From Quillaja saponaria (taxonomy: Eukaryota; Streptophyta; Magnoliopsida; Fabales; Quillajaceae): a stretch of DNA of 64,000 nucleotides. Position 1 is the stretch's first letter. Each line of letters begins with the position of its first letter. The translations under genes and the position numbers were made by a program. The stretch lies in NCBI GenBank assembly GCA_029379385.1, contig CM055611.1:22410092-22474091 (forward strand). Reading direction: 5' to 3'. The notes below the pieces were generated by a model. The model was not told where the DNA came from. It saw only the letters and a list, made by a program, of their open reading frames with translations, and did not search any database. Shown piece after piece: positions 11,553 to 23,470 of the stretch.

Positions 11553-14500
11553 TCAACTACGCCATGCAGAAGATACTTCTAATTCAAAATCTTCTTCCCA
11601 CCAAGTAGCAGTCTGCAACATTTTATCACAAAACGGTACATCAGAATCATAACTTACACTTTTTATCAGTACAAGTTACTTTCCTATCAGTCAACTAACA
11701 GTGATTCGTAAAGGCCACAGACATTCCATAAATTTACTGACAAGGCAAACTACCAATAGCGAGGTAGGTGAAGATATAAATGAAGCAAAAGAACCCGAGT
11801 AATTAACGAGAATACCTTGTAGCCTCTACGAAGAAATTCTAGTGAGCTTCCTTGCTCCTCTTGCAGTCCCAGGACCCTCAGTAGTTCCTCTTTAGTCTAC
11901 AGAACAGCCAATAATTAATACCACAAGCATAGAAAACTATTTGTACCAAAAAGAAGAAAGAGAATGAGGATTCAAAGGTTAAGAAAGCTCTCTACTTCAC
12001 TCAGTGTGAAGCGTGTTGCACTCTCTGCTATGCAAGCATAAGAACCATCTGCTTGTTTAAGCATCACCTGCCAAGGACCTGCTCAACCCATAAAAACAAT
12101 ACCACATCAAATGGGTTAGATCAATGCGAAAAGAAAACACATAATTTATTGAAAACCGGAAAAAATCTGCAGACATCAGAGTTTGCCTGCTGATTGTGGA
12201 TAGCAGGCCGAGACAACTTGTAATTCATTTTTTGACTCAGAATATAGACACCAACAAATGCTTATTTGGTTCTATCTTGCTAATCATTATTAAAATGATC
12301 AGAAATATTGTACCAGCGATATAGTATTTTCCAAAAAAATATTAGGTGAAAGTGCTGAGTCTGCTGACAACCTATCAATTCCGAAGTGAACCTAAGTTTC
12401 ACCTCAGCCTTAATTAAACTTGTGGGCTGGCTCCATTTCACAGAGCAGATGGACAACTTTAGTTAGTACGTATAACAAGGGATTAATCTCCAGGCAGTTT
12501 GAGTGGTTTCTTTATACTTCTGACTTAATCACAACAAACAAGTAGGTAAAATCCCCAAGAGGTGTGCATAAAAGAAAACAGCATGTGAACGCCATTTAAT
12601 ATTCCTTTGTAGGTAGGCGATCTCTTTATGCAAAGCAAGTATGTTATCTCTGGAATAAACAGAATCAGTAAGTCAGAAGTAAATAGTAATTATCTGACTT
12701 CATGTTACATACTTATATTAGCTGGCGACAAGTGGCCTTCCCTGTCAGGTCTCAATCATAGCCAATGGAACCAAAACAGAGAGTGATCAAGGTACTAGTT
12801 CAGGAGTCAGGACCAATTCTTATTCATACCATACCTCATTTGTGGTGGGGTGGCGTGGGGGGGGGGGGGGGGGGGGGGGGGGGGTGGCGGGTGTCCTAAT
12901 GGAACAAAGCCTGCCAAATATCGACATATCATATTTCTTCAAAAATTAATGTATCTCCATACCAGGATACTGGCGAAACAGTGCTCCACTGTAATTGACT
13001 ATAAATGGCTGCTACTGCAATTGTCTTAACAAAAAGAAAGAAAAAATAATTAACTTAAAAATGGCTTGAGAAAAAAAAAAAAATCAATATTCAACAAATG
13101 TCAAACCAAGAAGAGGCACCTTTGAATACTCTCTAATACGAATATAGAAGATAGGAGTGAACTGAGAAAGAAAGCGATAGTGCAGATCTTTGGTTGGGAA
13201 TCCCAGAAGCCCTAAGTCCGCACTGCAAAGTCAAGTTATATGGAAAGTATATCATAACTATTGATTACGCAACAATTACAGGTCAAGAAAGGCATAATGT
13301 CTACCGTAGTGTTTCTAGTTCAAGATTAAATAGAAGTGTTGGCGTCGATGTAGCAAACTTTTCCTGCAAAATTCAAATAGTTACTGAAGGAAATTTATGT
13401 AAATAGCATGAATGAAGGTTGCAAAGTCAATATCAAATATAATATTCATACTATTTAGAAATACAAAGCTATGTAAAATGAAAGCACATATACATTTGAT
13501 TCAATTAAATTTTGAAAATCAAGTTTTACTGTCAGCAGCCAATAAAAGAGTATTAGTGGGAAAAAACCAGAGACCCAGAAGCTGGTAGTTATTAGCCAAC
13601 TCTGCTATTGATTGTAGAATATGAAATAGGGTACAAAAAAGCACTTATAGATATCACATGCCAACACAAAATCAATGGAGATAATTCATAATATAATATT
13701 TGATAATCATCATTATTCATGAACACAAAGAAACTCTTGAATATGTGGTTAGCATGTTATGAACGCATAATACAGGTACATCTTATGCTGTAGACATAAA
13801 CAGAATTGACACCAAATTGGCACGGTGGGGATTTGAAAAGAACAATATGAGAGATCTTTTAACAGCGAAGACACCATACCACATACTTCTCTATATAACC
13901 AAGTTCACGCGTACTACAATTAATGAATATGTAGAGTGATGGAGGCTCACTAGACTTCCATCGTCCTGCATTTGAAAGAGATGACACACTGTCAAGTTAA
14001 TCATCTCAAAGCATATATGGTTCGTGCACATGATGCACAAGTAATCACACTTGATCATAAAAGCAAGTATCCTTTATACTCCCCTTGCAGACATTATCAG
14101 TGAATGTGTTGATTTCAATTTTGGCAATCAAATTATAATATACAGGTATTTTCTCATCTGAAAAACATGCATAACTATTCCTGAAAAGACATGTACTGGA
14201 GTAGTAAAGCATTATCTTCATGGAATGAACCTTCGTTCTCATCTTCAAAATCAAAATCAAGGGTGTTCCTCATAGATCTGAAGAATTTCGTAACAGGTCC
14301 ACTGGGGACATCATCCAGGGAACCTATGGTTATGCTGTCAATCTGAAAAGAGAATAGCGAGATATTAAATTTAGGAAGACTTCGACGACTACCTCAAACT
14401 ATATATGGTGAAAATTGGAGATAACATTATTTGGATTCTAAACAACAGCATTATGAAGCATTGTGTAAATGAACAGATAACTAGAAGTGCAGAAGTAACC

Positions 14501-17383
14501 AGAGACAAAACTACCACCAGTTTGGTGGGGGTGAACACCAGAACTCAACTACAAAGAATGGGAGCTCAATCCATTTTTGCCCATCTTAATCAAATGGCAG
14601 AGTATAATGGAAAATAAGTTCTGTGTGAATTATTTCTCTTTACCGAATCCAAAGCCGCTTTGAAAAGCTGAGTGGCCCTGCGTTTTTCTGGCTTATCAGG
14701 AAACACCTAAAATCATGACAGGAATTTATCATTTCTTCAAGATGAGGAGATAGATTACAATATAAAAGGAAGCATCTTCTTTATTGGGACAGTGAAATAA
14801 AAAGAAATATCCTCTTACGATGCAAGCTCTTATTTCTTTTCTTTCCTGGAGCTTTCTTACAACAGCCAAGGCAAGTTGAATGTTGGCATCAATGTAGTCA
14901 TCTGAAGATCCCTTGAAATATTTAGGAATTTGAGAAAATTATGTACTACATAATCAGACTAAAATAAGGCAAGTAACTGTTCAACTGATAACAGTGGAGC
15001 AAAGTATGGCATCACTAATGACCTATCATTCTATACAAAAGGTTGTTAATAATAATGACAAGAATGTTTCACTTAGTGACTTATTATCCATGATAGCAAG
15101 GAGTGGTACCTTATAAGAAGATATGTTGCTGGGCAAGGGCCTGCAAACATTACCCAAGGAAAGTATAAAGTGAGGAAGAACATAAATCATTAAGAGTTAC
15201 AACAATGAAGTCAAAACACTAAAGCTATATCTTAAACACTTGTTTGTACCAAAAAATTCTAAAACCCCAAAGAGAAGAATTATAATGTGGAAAATTGTAA
15301 TCCTTAACTGAATAGTTATTGGAGAACATATGACTTCACAATTAAATATGTGTGAGGGTGAGGGCCTGGTGAATTTTCTCAAGTTTTAGCACACTTTTGT
15401 TTGATAGTTATTCGAGAACATATGACTTCACAAATAAATATGTGAGAGGGTGAGGGTCTGGCAAACTTTCTCAAGTTTTAGCACACTTCTGTTTGATTTG
15501 CAAGTATATCAGATCTATACATGTACTTTTTGGGAACAAAAATAATACTCTCTTAGCATAGGTAACTCCACATCCCTATGATTTCAGATGGTTGAATGAT
15601 AATGACAAGATGGAACAATACTCATTTAAAACTGAAGGTATCACAAAAACAAGAAGACTGGGAAAGCAAGCATTATATAAGATGACAGTGTTAACAAGGT
15701 AACCTGCAACATGAGTACTTCAAAATACATGCCGTACCCGTACCGGGTACTGGTATGTACCGCCTACGGACCAATTATTTTTTTCCTAATTTCAAGTAGA
15801 ACTTATTTCATACCTTGAGTCTTTAGTTGTAGACATATATATTAACAAACAAATAAGAAATTGCATTTGAGAAAACTAATTTTGATCAAATGATGTAAAA
15901 TAGAGTTTCTAATTATGTAATTATACACCTATTAACATCAATTTTCTAATTATGTACTCATTTCTTTGCATTGAGAGATAATATTAGTTAGCCTTTAAAT
16001 GTCTTCTTCTCATATATATAATATATAATACATATTTTTAATTATTTTATTTAACTTATCATGACGTACTCTAAAAAATGATCTACCTGATGTACCGTAC
16101 CGCACTAAAGTACCAGTATTGGTGCTTCCTTTGCACGATTATAGAAAAGTTTGCATCAATTCGTCAGGGGAAAAATATATCGCAATAACAATGCACTAAA
16201 CATTTAATCTCAGAACTTCATAAATAACACTAAAGGGAGCCGTACACTGCTTCTAGCACTAGCGGATCACTTTCGTTTCCCATATCACCAACAAAACTGC
16301 AATCAATTCGAATCCCTCAACCCCCATTCCCTAGAAGCTTTCAAATTTCCATTCCCTAGAAGCTTTCAAATGCATGAGTCACAAAATTATCTGGCAAATA
16401 GTATTTTGCTAAGCAATAAACTATTGACTAAGAATGATCAGCATGTCTCACTTCACTTCAGTAGGTTATCAGAACACATTATCGCTATGTCACCCCCAAC
16501 ATATCTGTTTGTTCTCTGCCCATTATGTCGACAAGAGAATCGCATAGAGGTCCTGTATACCTTCAGTAACAAAATGATCGCCTAAAGTACAGATGCAAAA
16601 AGTATACTACACAACCGGAAGCAAATCAAAAATCTAGTGTGTAATGGACCTTGACAAGAGTACTATTTCACATAAGGGAATAAGAAGACCAACAAGTTAA
16701 AATTGAACAATTTGAGAAGAAAAAAGTTGTAGCTTGAATTTAAGAATAAAAGTTGTGAACTTTACTCTGAGAAGGGAAAAAAGAAGAAGTTATAAACTTG
16801 AATTTGGGAAGAAGATAAAAAGCAGCAAACTTGAATTCTCAACAGGCTATGCATGGCTTCAAACAGTAATTCCAGGAAGATGGTATTGCCAGTAACTCAA
16901 TTTCAGGCTGGATTATGTATGCTGCCCTTGTGGAAAGCATGAGCTAGAACATACATCACCCTCGAAAAGCAAAGCCTCAACTTCAACGAGCAAAGATTGC
17001 ATGAAAAGAAAACAAGAAATGCAAACAGAATGGAAAAAGAATTACGGGAAGTCAATTTCTAAGCGAATCTTTCCGTCTTCGAGAGCATGGGCAAGAGAAA
17101 TTGCAGCATCAGTAACTAAAACTTCGTATGATTTTGGTTTGTAAACAGATACTCCAGCCTTAGGATTGGAACTTGGAGCAGATGAGGCTTCTTCCTTTCT
17201 AACGCATTGGACTTTGCGACTGAATGAGAGATTCCTGGGACATTGAGAAGTAGATAAAGCAGAGTTTTGAAAAGTGGGTGGTGAAATGAAGTAAGGGGAA
17301 GGAAAAAGAACAGGCTGGTGAAGTGGAACACGGTGGGTTAGACTGTAAGCTGGGAATGAGAAGGGCATGGTGAGCATGACCAT
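11553..17383 (-). CDS. LPA3: LOW PSII ACCUMULATION 3 (LPA3), chloroplast PSII assembly factor
   Basis: Twelve exons on the minus strand, in transcript order: 17383-17046, 15140-15110, 14911-14819, 14706-14644, 14342-14231, 13965-13880, 13363-13305, 13222-13120, 13024-12963, 12078-11996, 11896-11816, 11612-11553. All introns are GT-AG. The first has 1.9 kb. The ATG at 17383 is chosen because the longer frame upstream begins with TTG. Nearby ATGs at 17377 and 17368 are alternatives. The first roughly 65 residues look like a plastid transit peptide (Ser/Pro-rich, few acids). The conserved body begins at [13 protein letters not shown] and continues with [40 protein letters not shown] and the C-terminal WWEED..SSAWRS. 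Known role: helps insert CP43 into photosystem II. One extra G at 13009 shifts the frame. Without it the protein has 389 residues. Confidence 0.92.
12857..12884. repeat. Homopolymer run of 28 G
   Basis: An unbroken run of G in an LPA3 intron, so poly-C on the transcript. It is flanked by GGGG-rich sequence and could form stacked quadruplexes. The exact length is unreliable in any sequencing method. Confidence 0.85.
15312..15497. repeat. Tandem duplication, two copies of 92 bp
   Basis: The segment starting ATAGTTATTGGAGAACATA at 15312 recurs at 15404 with a few substitutions. Both copies contain TATGACTTCACA, a GAGGGTGAGGG block and TCTCAAGTTTTAGCACACTT. Lies inside LPA3 intron 1. Too short and non-coding to be a gene. 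A local duplication is the simplest reading. Confidence 0.85.
15727..16135. mobile_element. Possible small non-autonomous element bounded by GTACC-rich ends
   Basis: Within LPA3 intron 1, a GTACC-rich left block (about 15731-15770) and a right block (about 16091-16122) contain inverted matches around TACTGGTA / TACCAGTA, with AT-rich sequence between. The arrangement resembles a MITE, but I could not fix exact ends or a target-site duplication. It may instead be two unrelated GTACC-rich patches. Confidence 0.35.
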
Positions 17384-17566
17384 CTCAGAATTTTGGGTTA
17401 CCAAGGTAGTAGATGAATAGGAGTTATCCAAAGACAGAATTAGAAAAGGATGAGGAACTCGAAGACTACACAAATTCTTTAGTATTGGGTCCTTTGTCTT
17501 TGAGATAACTACATTTTGACACACTTGGACTAACTCCAATTTGAGTATCGTGTAAAAGAGAAAGCC

Positions 17567-17611
17567 TTACAGTTTACAGTTTACAGTTTACAGTTTACAG
17601 TTTACAGTTTA
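17567..17611. repeat. Heptanucleotide microsatellite (TTTACAG)n
   Basis: About 6.4 perfect units of a seven-base repeat located 180-230 bases upstream of the LPA3 start codon, in its promoter or leader. The unit has telomere-like length but is not the plant telomere repeat. Confidence 0.9.
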
Positions 17612-18921
17612 CCGTTTCAGTAATACTGTTACGGTATATAATCCTCAATGAATGAAAGAAATCTCTTCATGCCCAGTCCAAAAAAAAAAGAAAAAAATCA
17701 CATTATGGATTTATTTCTTTGTCAAGGGAATATGGAAATGCTGTGTAAAATTTTGTTTATTAATTATTCACCAGACTTTTGAATTCAGTGTGCTATTATC
17801 TCTAAATTCTTCATGCAAAATCTAAAGAGTTGTCATCCTTCAATCTATTGGTATAAAAAAATTAATTTTATATTAATAATTGTCGATACTATTACTAAAC
17901 TATTCCCATACATCAATAATAAAAAATGTGAAGTCATAATGCATATGTATAATTGAGATTATGCAAATAACAACATTCATTATATTGACACAGGTGAACA
18001 CAAAAAGTGTGATAAATAGAAGCAGTATTTTTTCAAAATTTAATTCTATTATTTATAGAATTAGGTTTTCAGAAAAAATATTTTGAAGCTGACTAGGTGA
18101 GATAATGTAAATACTTGTTAATTATAATAATTGATATCTATTAGCACCTAAAATAAAATATTTTAAGAGTGTAGTTGTAAAATTATGCAATAACATATCT
18201 TCTATTGAAAGGATAATATTTCTTTGTTTAGGAATTATGGAGAAATAAGAGTAGATGGTACATTATTATATAGTTTTAGGATTGTGCCTTTAAAATGTTT
18301 TATTTAAGTAATAATAGATATTTGATTAAAATAATAAAATATTTTAGTTAATAATACAAATAAATATTATAATATAAATTATTTTCTTATTCCAAATCCT
18401 TTCAATTAAAATGTATTTACCTTGAAATAAAAAAAATATCTATCTATTTCCTCCAAATCTTAGTAGGTGTATACTTGTTCATATTATATAAATAAAAATT
18501 ATAATATTTATTATAATAATTAATCATAGTTTTAATTATATTTAATATATAAATAAAAATATTTCAATTTTCAAATATTATATTCATTCTAGCTTAATAA
18601 TTAGTGCACATGATTAAAAATTTCTTAAAAAAAATTTATACTCAACCATCCTATCATTTCCCTCCCACCATTCCTTTTCTATCCAAAGTCTTAACCAAAC
18701 GCGTCGCTATTGGTGTTTATGAAGGTGAAAAGAAAAAAAAAATTAATTTTTTTGATGATACTAATTATTAAAGAAAACAAAAATGGAGGCTGAATGATAT
18801 GACGAAGGGACGTAAAAGATTATTTGCAGAATTAGATTTGTTTACCACCTATATATTTAGAGAGAGAGAGAAGCAGTCAATGTAAGAGTAAGCTCTTTCT
18901 CTCTCTTTCGCTTTCTATCCA

Positions 18922-19047
18922 ATGGCGGATATTTCGAGACCTCACGAAGCCCCACTATCTTTCTTCTTCTGCCCATTCTTCTACATCCAGAAATCATATT
19001 CCCATTTTTCTGATTTTGGTTCATCTATTTTGGTTTCTTCTCTCTAA
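18922..19047 (+). promoter_or_regulatory. Upstream open reading frame in the ACR11 leader
   Basis: An ATG at 18922 opens 41 codons and ends with TAA at 19045-19047, 90 bases before the ACR11 start. It lies downstream of the TATA-like box at 18850, so it should be in the mRNA unless a leader intron removes it. It could reduce translation of ACR11. Its conservation is unknown. Confidence 0.4.
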
Positions 19048-19137
19048 CAGTCTTTGTTTTCAATCCCCTATTTTTCGTTCAAAAAGTTGCGGCTTTGGTT
19101 TTTCTGGGTAACTTTCTTATCTAGGAGAGAGATCAAG

Positions 19138-22100
19138 ATGGCTGTGGCTATGGCTGCTTGGAGTTTTGGGATTCACTTTAGTACTGACCAAAATGGGAGA
19201 GCTTTGGAAAAACCCATGTCAAGTGGAGCTTGCAAGGGAGCCTCATTTGGGTTTGGTACTACTAAACCATTCTGCATTCTTCACAAAGGAAGGTATGGTA
19301 ATTGGGTTTTTTGATTTCATCTCTGTAGAGGGCCAGTTTAATGTTTTAGAATCTTTAAAGCGGTTGATTGGTTTGATTGTTGTTGAACATTAGGGATTTG
19401 AGCTATTGATGAATCTATTGCCTGTTACTTGCTGTGATGCCTTTGCTGTTGAAATTGTTCCGATAATTGAACAAATATGCTTGATGCTTGGGTGCTAAAA
19501 TTACTGAGTAGAAAATGTAGGCACTGATATCTGTTAAGTTATTTAAAATGTTCAATATGCATATGTGCTTATTGCCATGTTTATTCAACATTGATGTCAC
19601 TACTTACTAAGGTTGCATACTTGCATCATATAGAATTTCTGAATTGAACGCCTGGGGATCTAGTTGTAATGTCATGTTAAGTTCGAGTGCAGTCAAGCTT
19701 TCTTTGGTTGGAAGAAAATGTAGAGTCAATATATTGTGAGGAAATATCTGGCCGTTGACATTCGGATGCTAGATTGATAGGTTGAATGGTTTATCTCCAA
19801 TTAGATTTACACCATTAAAGTTGTTGAAAGACTAAAAACATTAAATGCTTGTAAGTCAGAGTGTCACTGTTAATGGACTGAGCCACGGCAATGTTTCAGT
19901 TCTTTGTGTTAATTGTATGTACCATTTTTTCAGATTGTCATCTTCGGGAACTACAATTACCCTTCGAGCAACATCTGTTACATCAGTAGAGGTATTAAGC
20001 AAATCCTGGTCCTATGCAATTGATAGCTATTGCTTATGGATGGACAAAAATTATTTTATCGTGGTTGTTGACTCAAAAATGAAGCATTTGTTTTTATTAC
20101 TTGTTTATGTGGTGGTGAACAGGAGGGAAATCTTGTTGACACTGATACAGTTCCAACTCCCAAAGTTATCATTGACCAAGACTCTGATCCAGATGCAACT
20201 GTCGTTGAGATAACCTTTGGTGATCGACTTGGGGCTCTTCTTGATACGGTATAAAGCCATTCTTCTAGGAGTTTGGTGCTTGTGTCTGCTTATCTTTTTC
20301 CTTTTCTTTCAATGGGCAGCCTATGCTTAATAGTTCGTGGCATTAGCAAATCTTCATTCTGCATGCATTAGTTGTTTTATTCAGTAAGAGGAAAAGCAGT
20401 ACATTGACCATGAGAAAATGGGTTGCAGATGAATGCGCTTAAAAATCTTGGGCTCAATGTTGTCAAGGCAAATGTCTATCTCGATTCGTCTGGGAAGCAC
20501 AACAAGTTTTCCATCACAAAAGCGTAAGTCTTAGATCAATGTTCATAGTAATACAGACATGTGCCTGCACATGATAATACAGATATGAGCCTGCACATAG
20601 TAATATAAATATGAGCCTGCACATAGTAATACAGACATGAGCCTGCACAATTAATTCTGCTTTTAGATCAATGTTCATAAATACAAGATGGTTATCAGTA
20701 ATAGTTATCTCCTTTTGCACTATGTCCTCCAGTACTGATCATGGGTGATTCCTACACTTGTATATCTTAAATTTTCAAATTGAAAATTGTGCAAATTACA
20801 GTAACAGTACCTGTGATCTTTCATAGATATGCTATCTGCCAATTGAAAAGACATTGAAACTAAACAAGAAAAGAAAAGAAAAAAAGAGTTAGATAAATAG
20901 GGATTATTACTAAACATTTTCATGCATGTTTATCATGCTGGAACATCTAGTATATGATGTTAACGGCTTGTAGAAACATTCTCTTTTGGCCTTCAGATAC
21001 TTGAATCGGAACAGTGCAGAAACTCAGCCCTCTATGTGCATGTTAACTAGTGCATAATCATCCTTAAAATTTATTACTGGTGGGCTAATCATTAGAAAGT
21101 GACCATTATCTTATGGATCAGATTTTTCAATAGATTATCTAGTCATTCAACTGATGTGCTACTAGAGCTCAATTTGCAGCAATACTGGTAGAAAAGTGGA
21201 AGATCCGGAGTTGCTTGAGGCGATTCGTCTGACAATTATTAATAATCTTATTGAGTATCACCCGGTATTCCTCCCAAACTCAACTCCTTATCTTGGACCA
21301 TGTTTGGGTTCTTAAGATAATTCGTGGTAACATTGCTTCCGATAATCTTACATGTTTTTAAATTGAATGTGCAGGAATCAAGTGCCCAGTTGGCAATGGG
21401 AGCAGCCTTCGGAATTGAGCCACCAGAACAGCAGGTCTTTGAATGTTATATGTTGAAATTTATTCTTAAAATGTGAATTGTTATTTTTTCTATCTTCCTT
21501 TCTTATTTTCTCCCCTGCAATGGAACAAGTGTTATAAAGACAATATACTTAGAATAATCTGCCTCTCTGTTCTATACTTCCTCTTTTGTGTAGAAAATAA
21601 TAATACTAATAGTATTGATATTATATTTTTTTTATAAGTAATAATTTAATATTAGTATTATCATGTTATGTGAAACTTATCATGCTTAGCTGTCTGTTAC
21701 TACATCATGTTTTTTCATCAGACTTCGAGGAATTCTTTTCTTGATTATGGAAGGAAAAGAGGCTGATAGTTATTGGGTTCTGATTTAGACTTCGAGGAAT
21801 TTTTGTGTTACTTGATGCTTCCTGATAAAAATATACAAACCTATATTGCGTATATGTGTTTGTTTAAGTAAAACGAAACTGGAATGGCATGTCATGTAGG
21901 TAACCTTTAGTCTGAAGCCAACTTGAATATTGATTTGTTGTAAGTTGTAACTCCTCAGGTTGATGTGGACATTGCGACCCACATAAGCGTCAATGATGAT
22001 GGCCCTAATCGAAGGTGATGCCAGCATTTTTTTGTTCATCAAATATAATAGGGCTTTGTGACCCAAAGCAATTGCTTGTTTGAAAATAATTTGAAATTTA

Positions 22101-22703
22101 ATATGTAATTCCATTTAAATTATCTTGTAGCAATGCTCAATAATGTGTTTGAATGTGAATACATCTTGCAGGAAATACATATTGCCTATTGCTCATCCTT
22201 TTTATTGTGCAGTTTGCTTTATGTGGAGACAGCTGACCGGCCTGGATTGCTTGTGGATCTTGTGAAGATCATAACTGACATTAACGTTTCAGTTGAATCT
22301 GGAGAATTTGATACTGAGGTAAAGTTATCTTAGACAGCTTGTTGTTTTTTCCCCTTTTGTTCTTTATATTGCCGAGTCATTCAAATGTAACAATCTCGTC
22401 GTTTCTATTTGGAAACTAGGGGCTATTGGCGAAGGCAAAGTTTCATGTTGGTTACAGGGGTAAAGCTCTCATTAAGCCTCTCCGGCAGGTAACCTAGAGA
22501 ATTTTCTGATAGTGATAGAGATTTCAATTAGTTTGTATGTTAATTGCATCTCAGTGAAGTTAGAGCCTTTGAATGATGACTCTTTTAGCTTAACTTCTAA
22601 TGTTGCAGAAATGATTTAACTTCCTATCTCCAAATGGCAGGTTATCTCTAATAGCTTAAGATATTTCTTGAGGCGACCAACAACTGAAGAGGCTAGTTTT
22701 TGA
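19138..22703 (+). CDS. ACR11: ACT domain-containing protein ACR11, chloroplast
   Basis: Ten exons: 19138-19292, 19934-19991, 20123-20248, 20429-20523, 21180-21264, 21375-21434, 21959-22014, 22213-22318, 22420-22488, 22641-22703. They add to 290 residues, the same length I recall for Arabidopsis ACR11. A transit-peptide-like N-terminus of about 60 residues is followed by two ACT domains, the first around [20 protein letters not shown] and the second around [20 protein letters not shown]. Known role: ACR11 binds and stimulates plastid glutamine synthetase GS2 and ferredoxin-GOGAT, linking nitrogen assimilation and redox balance. It lacks any enzymatic domain despite older 'uridylyltransferase-related' names. 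The reading frame is intact in every exon, in contrast to most neighbours. Confidence 0.95.
20544..20647. repeat. Minisatellite, four tandem 26-bp units
   Basis: Four units of the pattern CATAGTAATACAGACATG followed by AGCCTGCA start at 20544, 20570, 20596 and 20622. They are bracketed by a direct repeat TAGATCAATGTTCAT (20532 and about 20667). The whole array is in ACR11 intron 4, just after the splice donor. Confidence 0.9.
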
Positions 22704-23470
22704 GCTGCGTTGCCTGCAAGCAATACACGTTACTACATACTCAGATGGATGTTACATTTCCCAAACAAAAAAAGCACCATAATTGTTGAATCATGAATGT
22801 TGTTGTATTCTTCCTCATTTGAAGGTTATATTGGCAAAACAGTTCAACAAAAGCCTAGTATAAAATCTATTTCGCCTTCAATAGTTTTTGAAGTGATTAT
22901 TGTCCATTTAATTAAAGCCTCTCCAGCAGGTATCATTCCTCTAAACTAACAGCTTATAATGACATTTTATACTTACTATTATATGTAAAAATAAATATTC
23001 TTATGAGTATAATGAAAGTTTATTAGTAAACCATGTCTAATAAAAGGAAAGTAGGGTGCTATAAAGTTCAACCAAGATGGAGTAAGTTGACAAGGTCACA
23101 AGGCCATTAATTTATTTAAGTAAAACACAATAAAAAAGAAAAACTAAATTAATTGGACCCAAATCAAGAATTAGCACAAGAAAAAGTAATTCTATGTGGT
23201 AGTGACATTAATGTATGAAAGATAAAATCAATAAAATGGATGTGGTAAGGAAATTGGCGGGAAAATAGAGTCATTTAGAAACTGGGCTTGAATTCTCCTG
23301 GCCCAATAATGGACTGCACTTCTAAACCAACCCATACGACCCATTATCGGTGCTACGGTTTATCCCCTTCTTCCATTTGGATTTGGTGGATTAGTTGAGC
23401 TGAAGAAAATCAAAGCTAAACAGCTTCAGTTTTCGCGGAAAGTAGGGAGGGAAAATAGGCGAGAAAACTA
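22704..23470. other. Intergenic DNA between ACR11 and PLMT
   Basis: ACR11 3' end and PLMT promoter, in tandem orientation. No other feature recognised. Confidence 0.5.

Larger units (their letters stand above)
17384..19137. other. Divergent intergenic region, LPA3 to ACR11
   Basis: Holds both promoters and leaders of two chloroplast-protein genes. It contains a heptamer repeat (17567-17611) and a long AT-rich middle. A TATA-like TATATATT at 18850-18857 sits just before a GA/CT-rich leader of ACR11. Confidence 0.5.

Noticed and set aside
17384..17539. Longer LPA3 N-terminus starting at 17539
   Set aside because: That frame begins with TTG, not ATG. The first ATG in frame is 17383, which also opens a transit-peptide-like sequence.
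19054..19137. N-terminally extended ACR11 starting at 19054
   Set aside because: Position 19054 is TTG. The ATG at 19138 gives exactly the expected family length.
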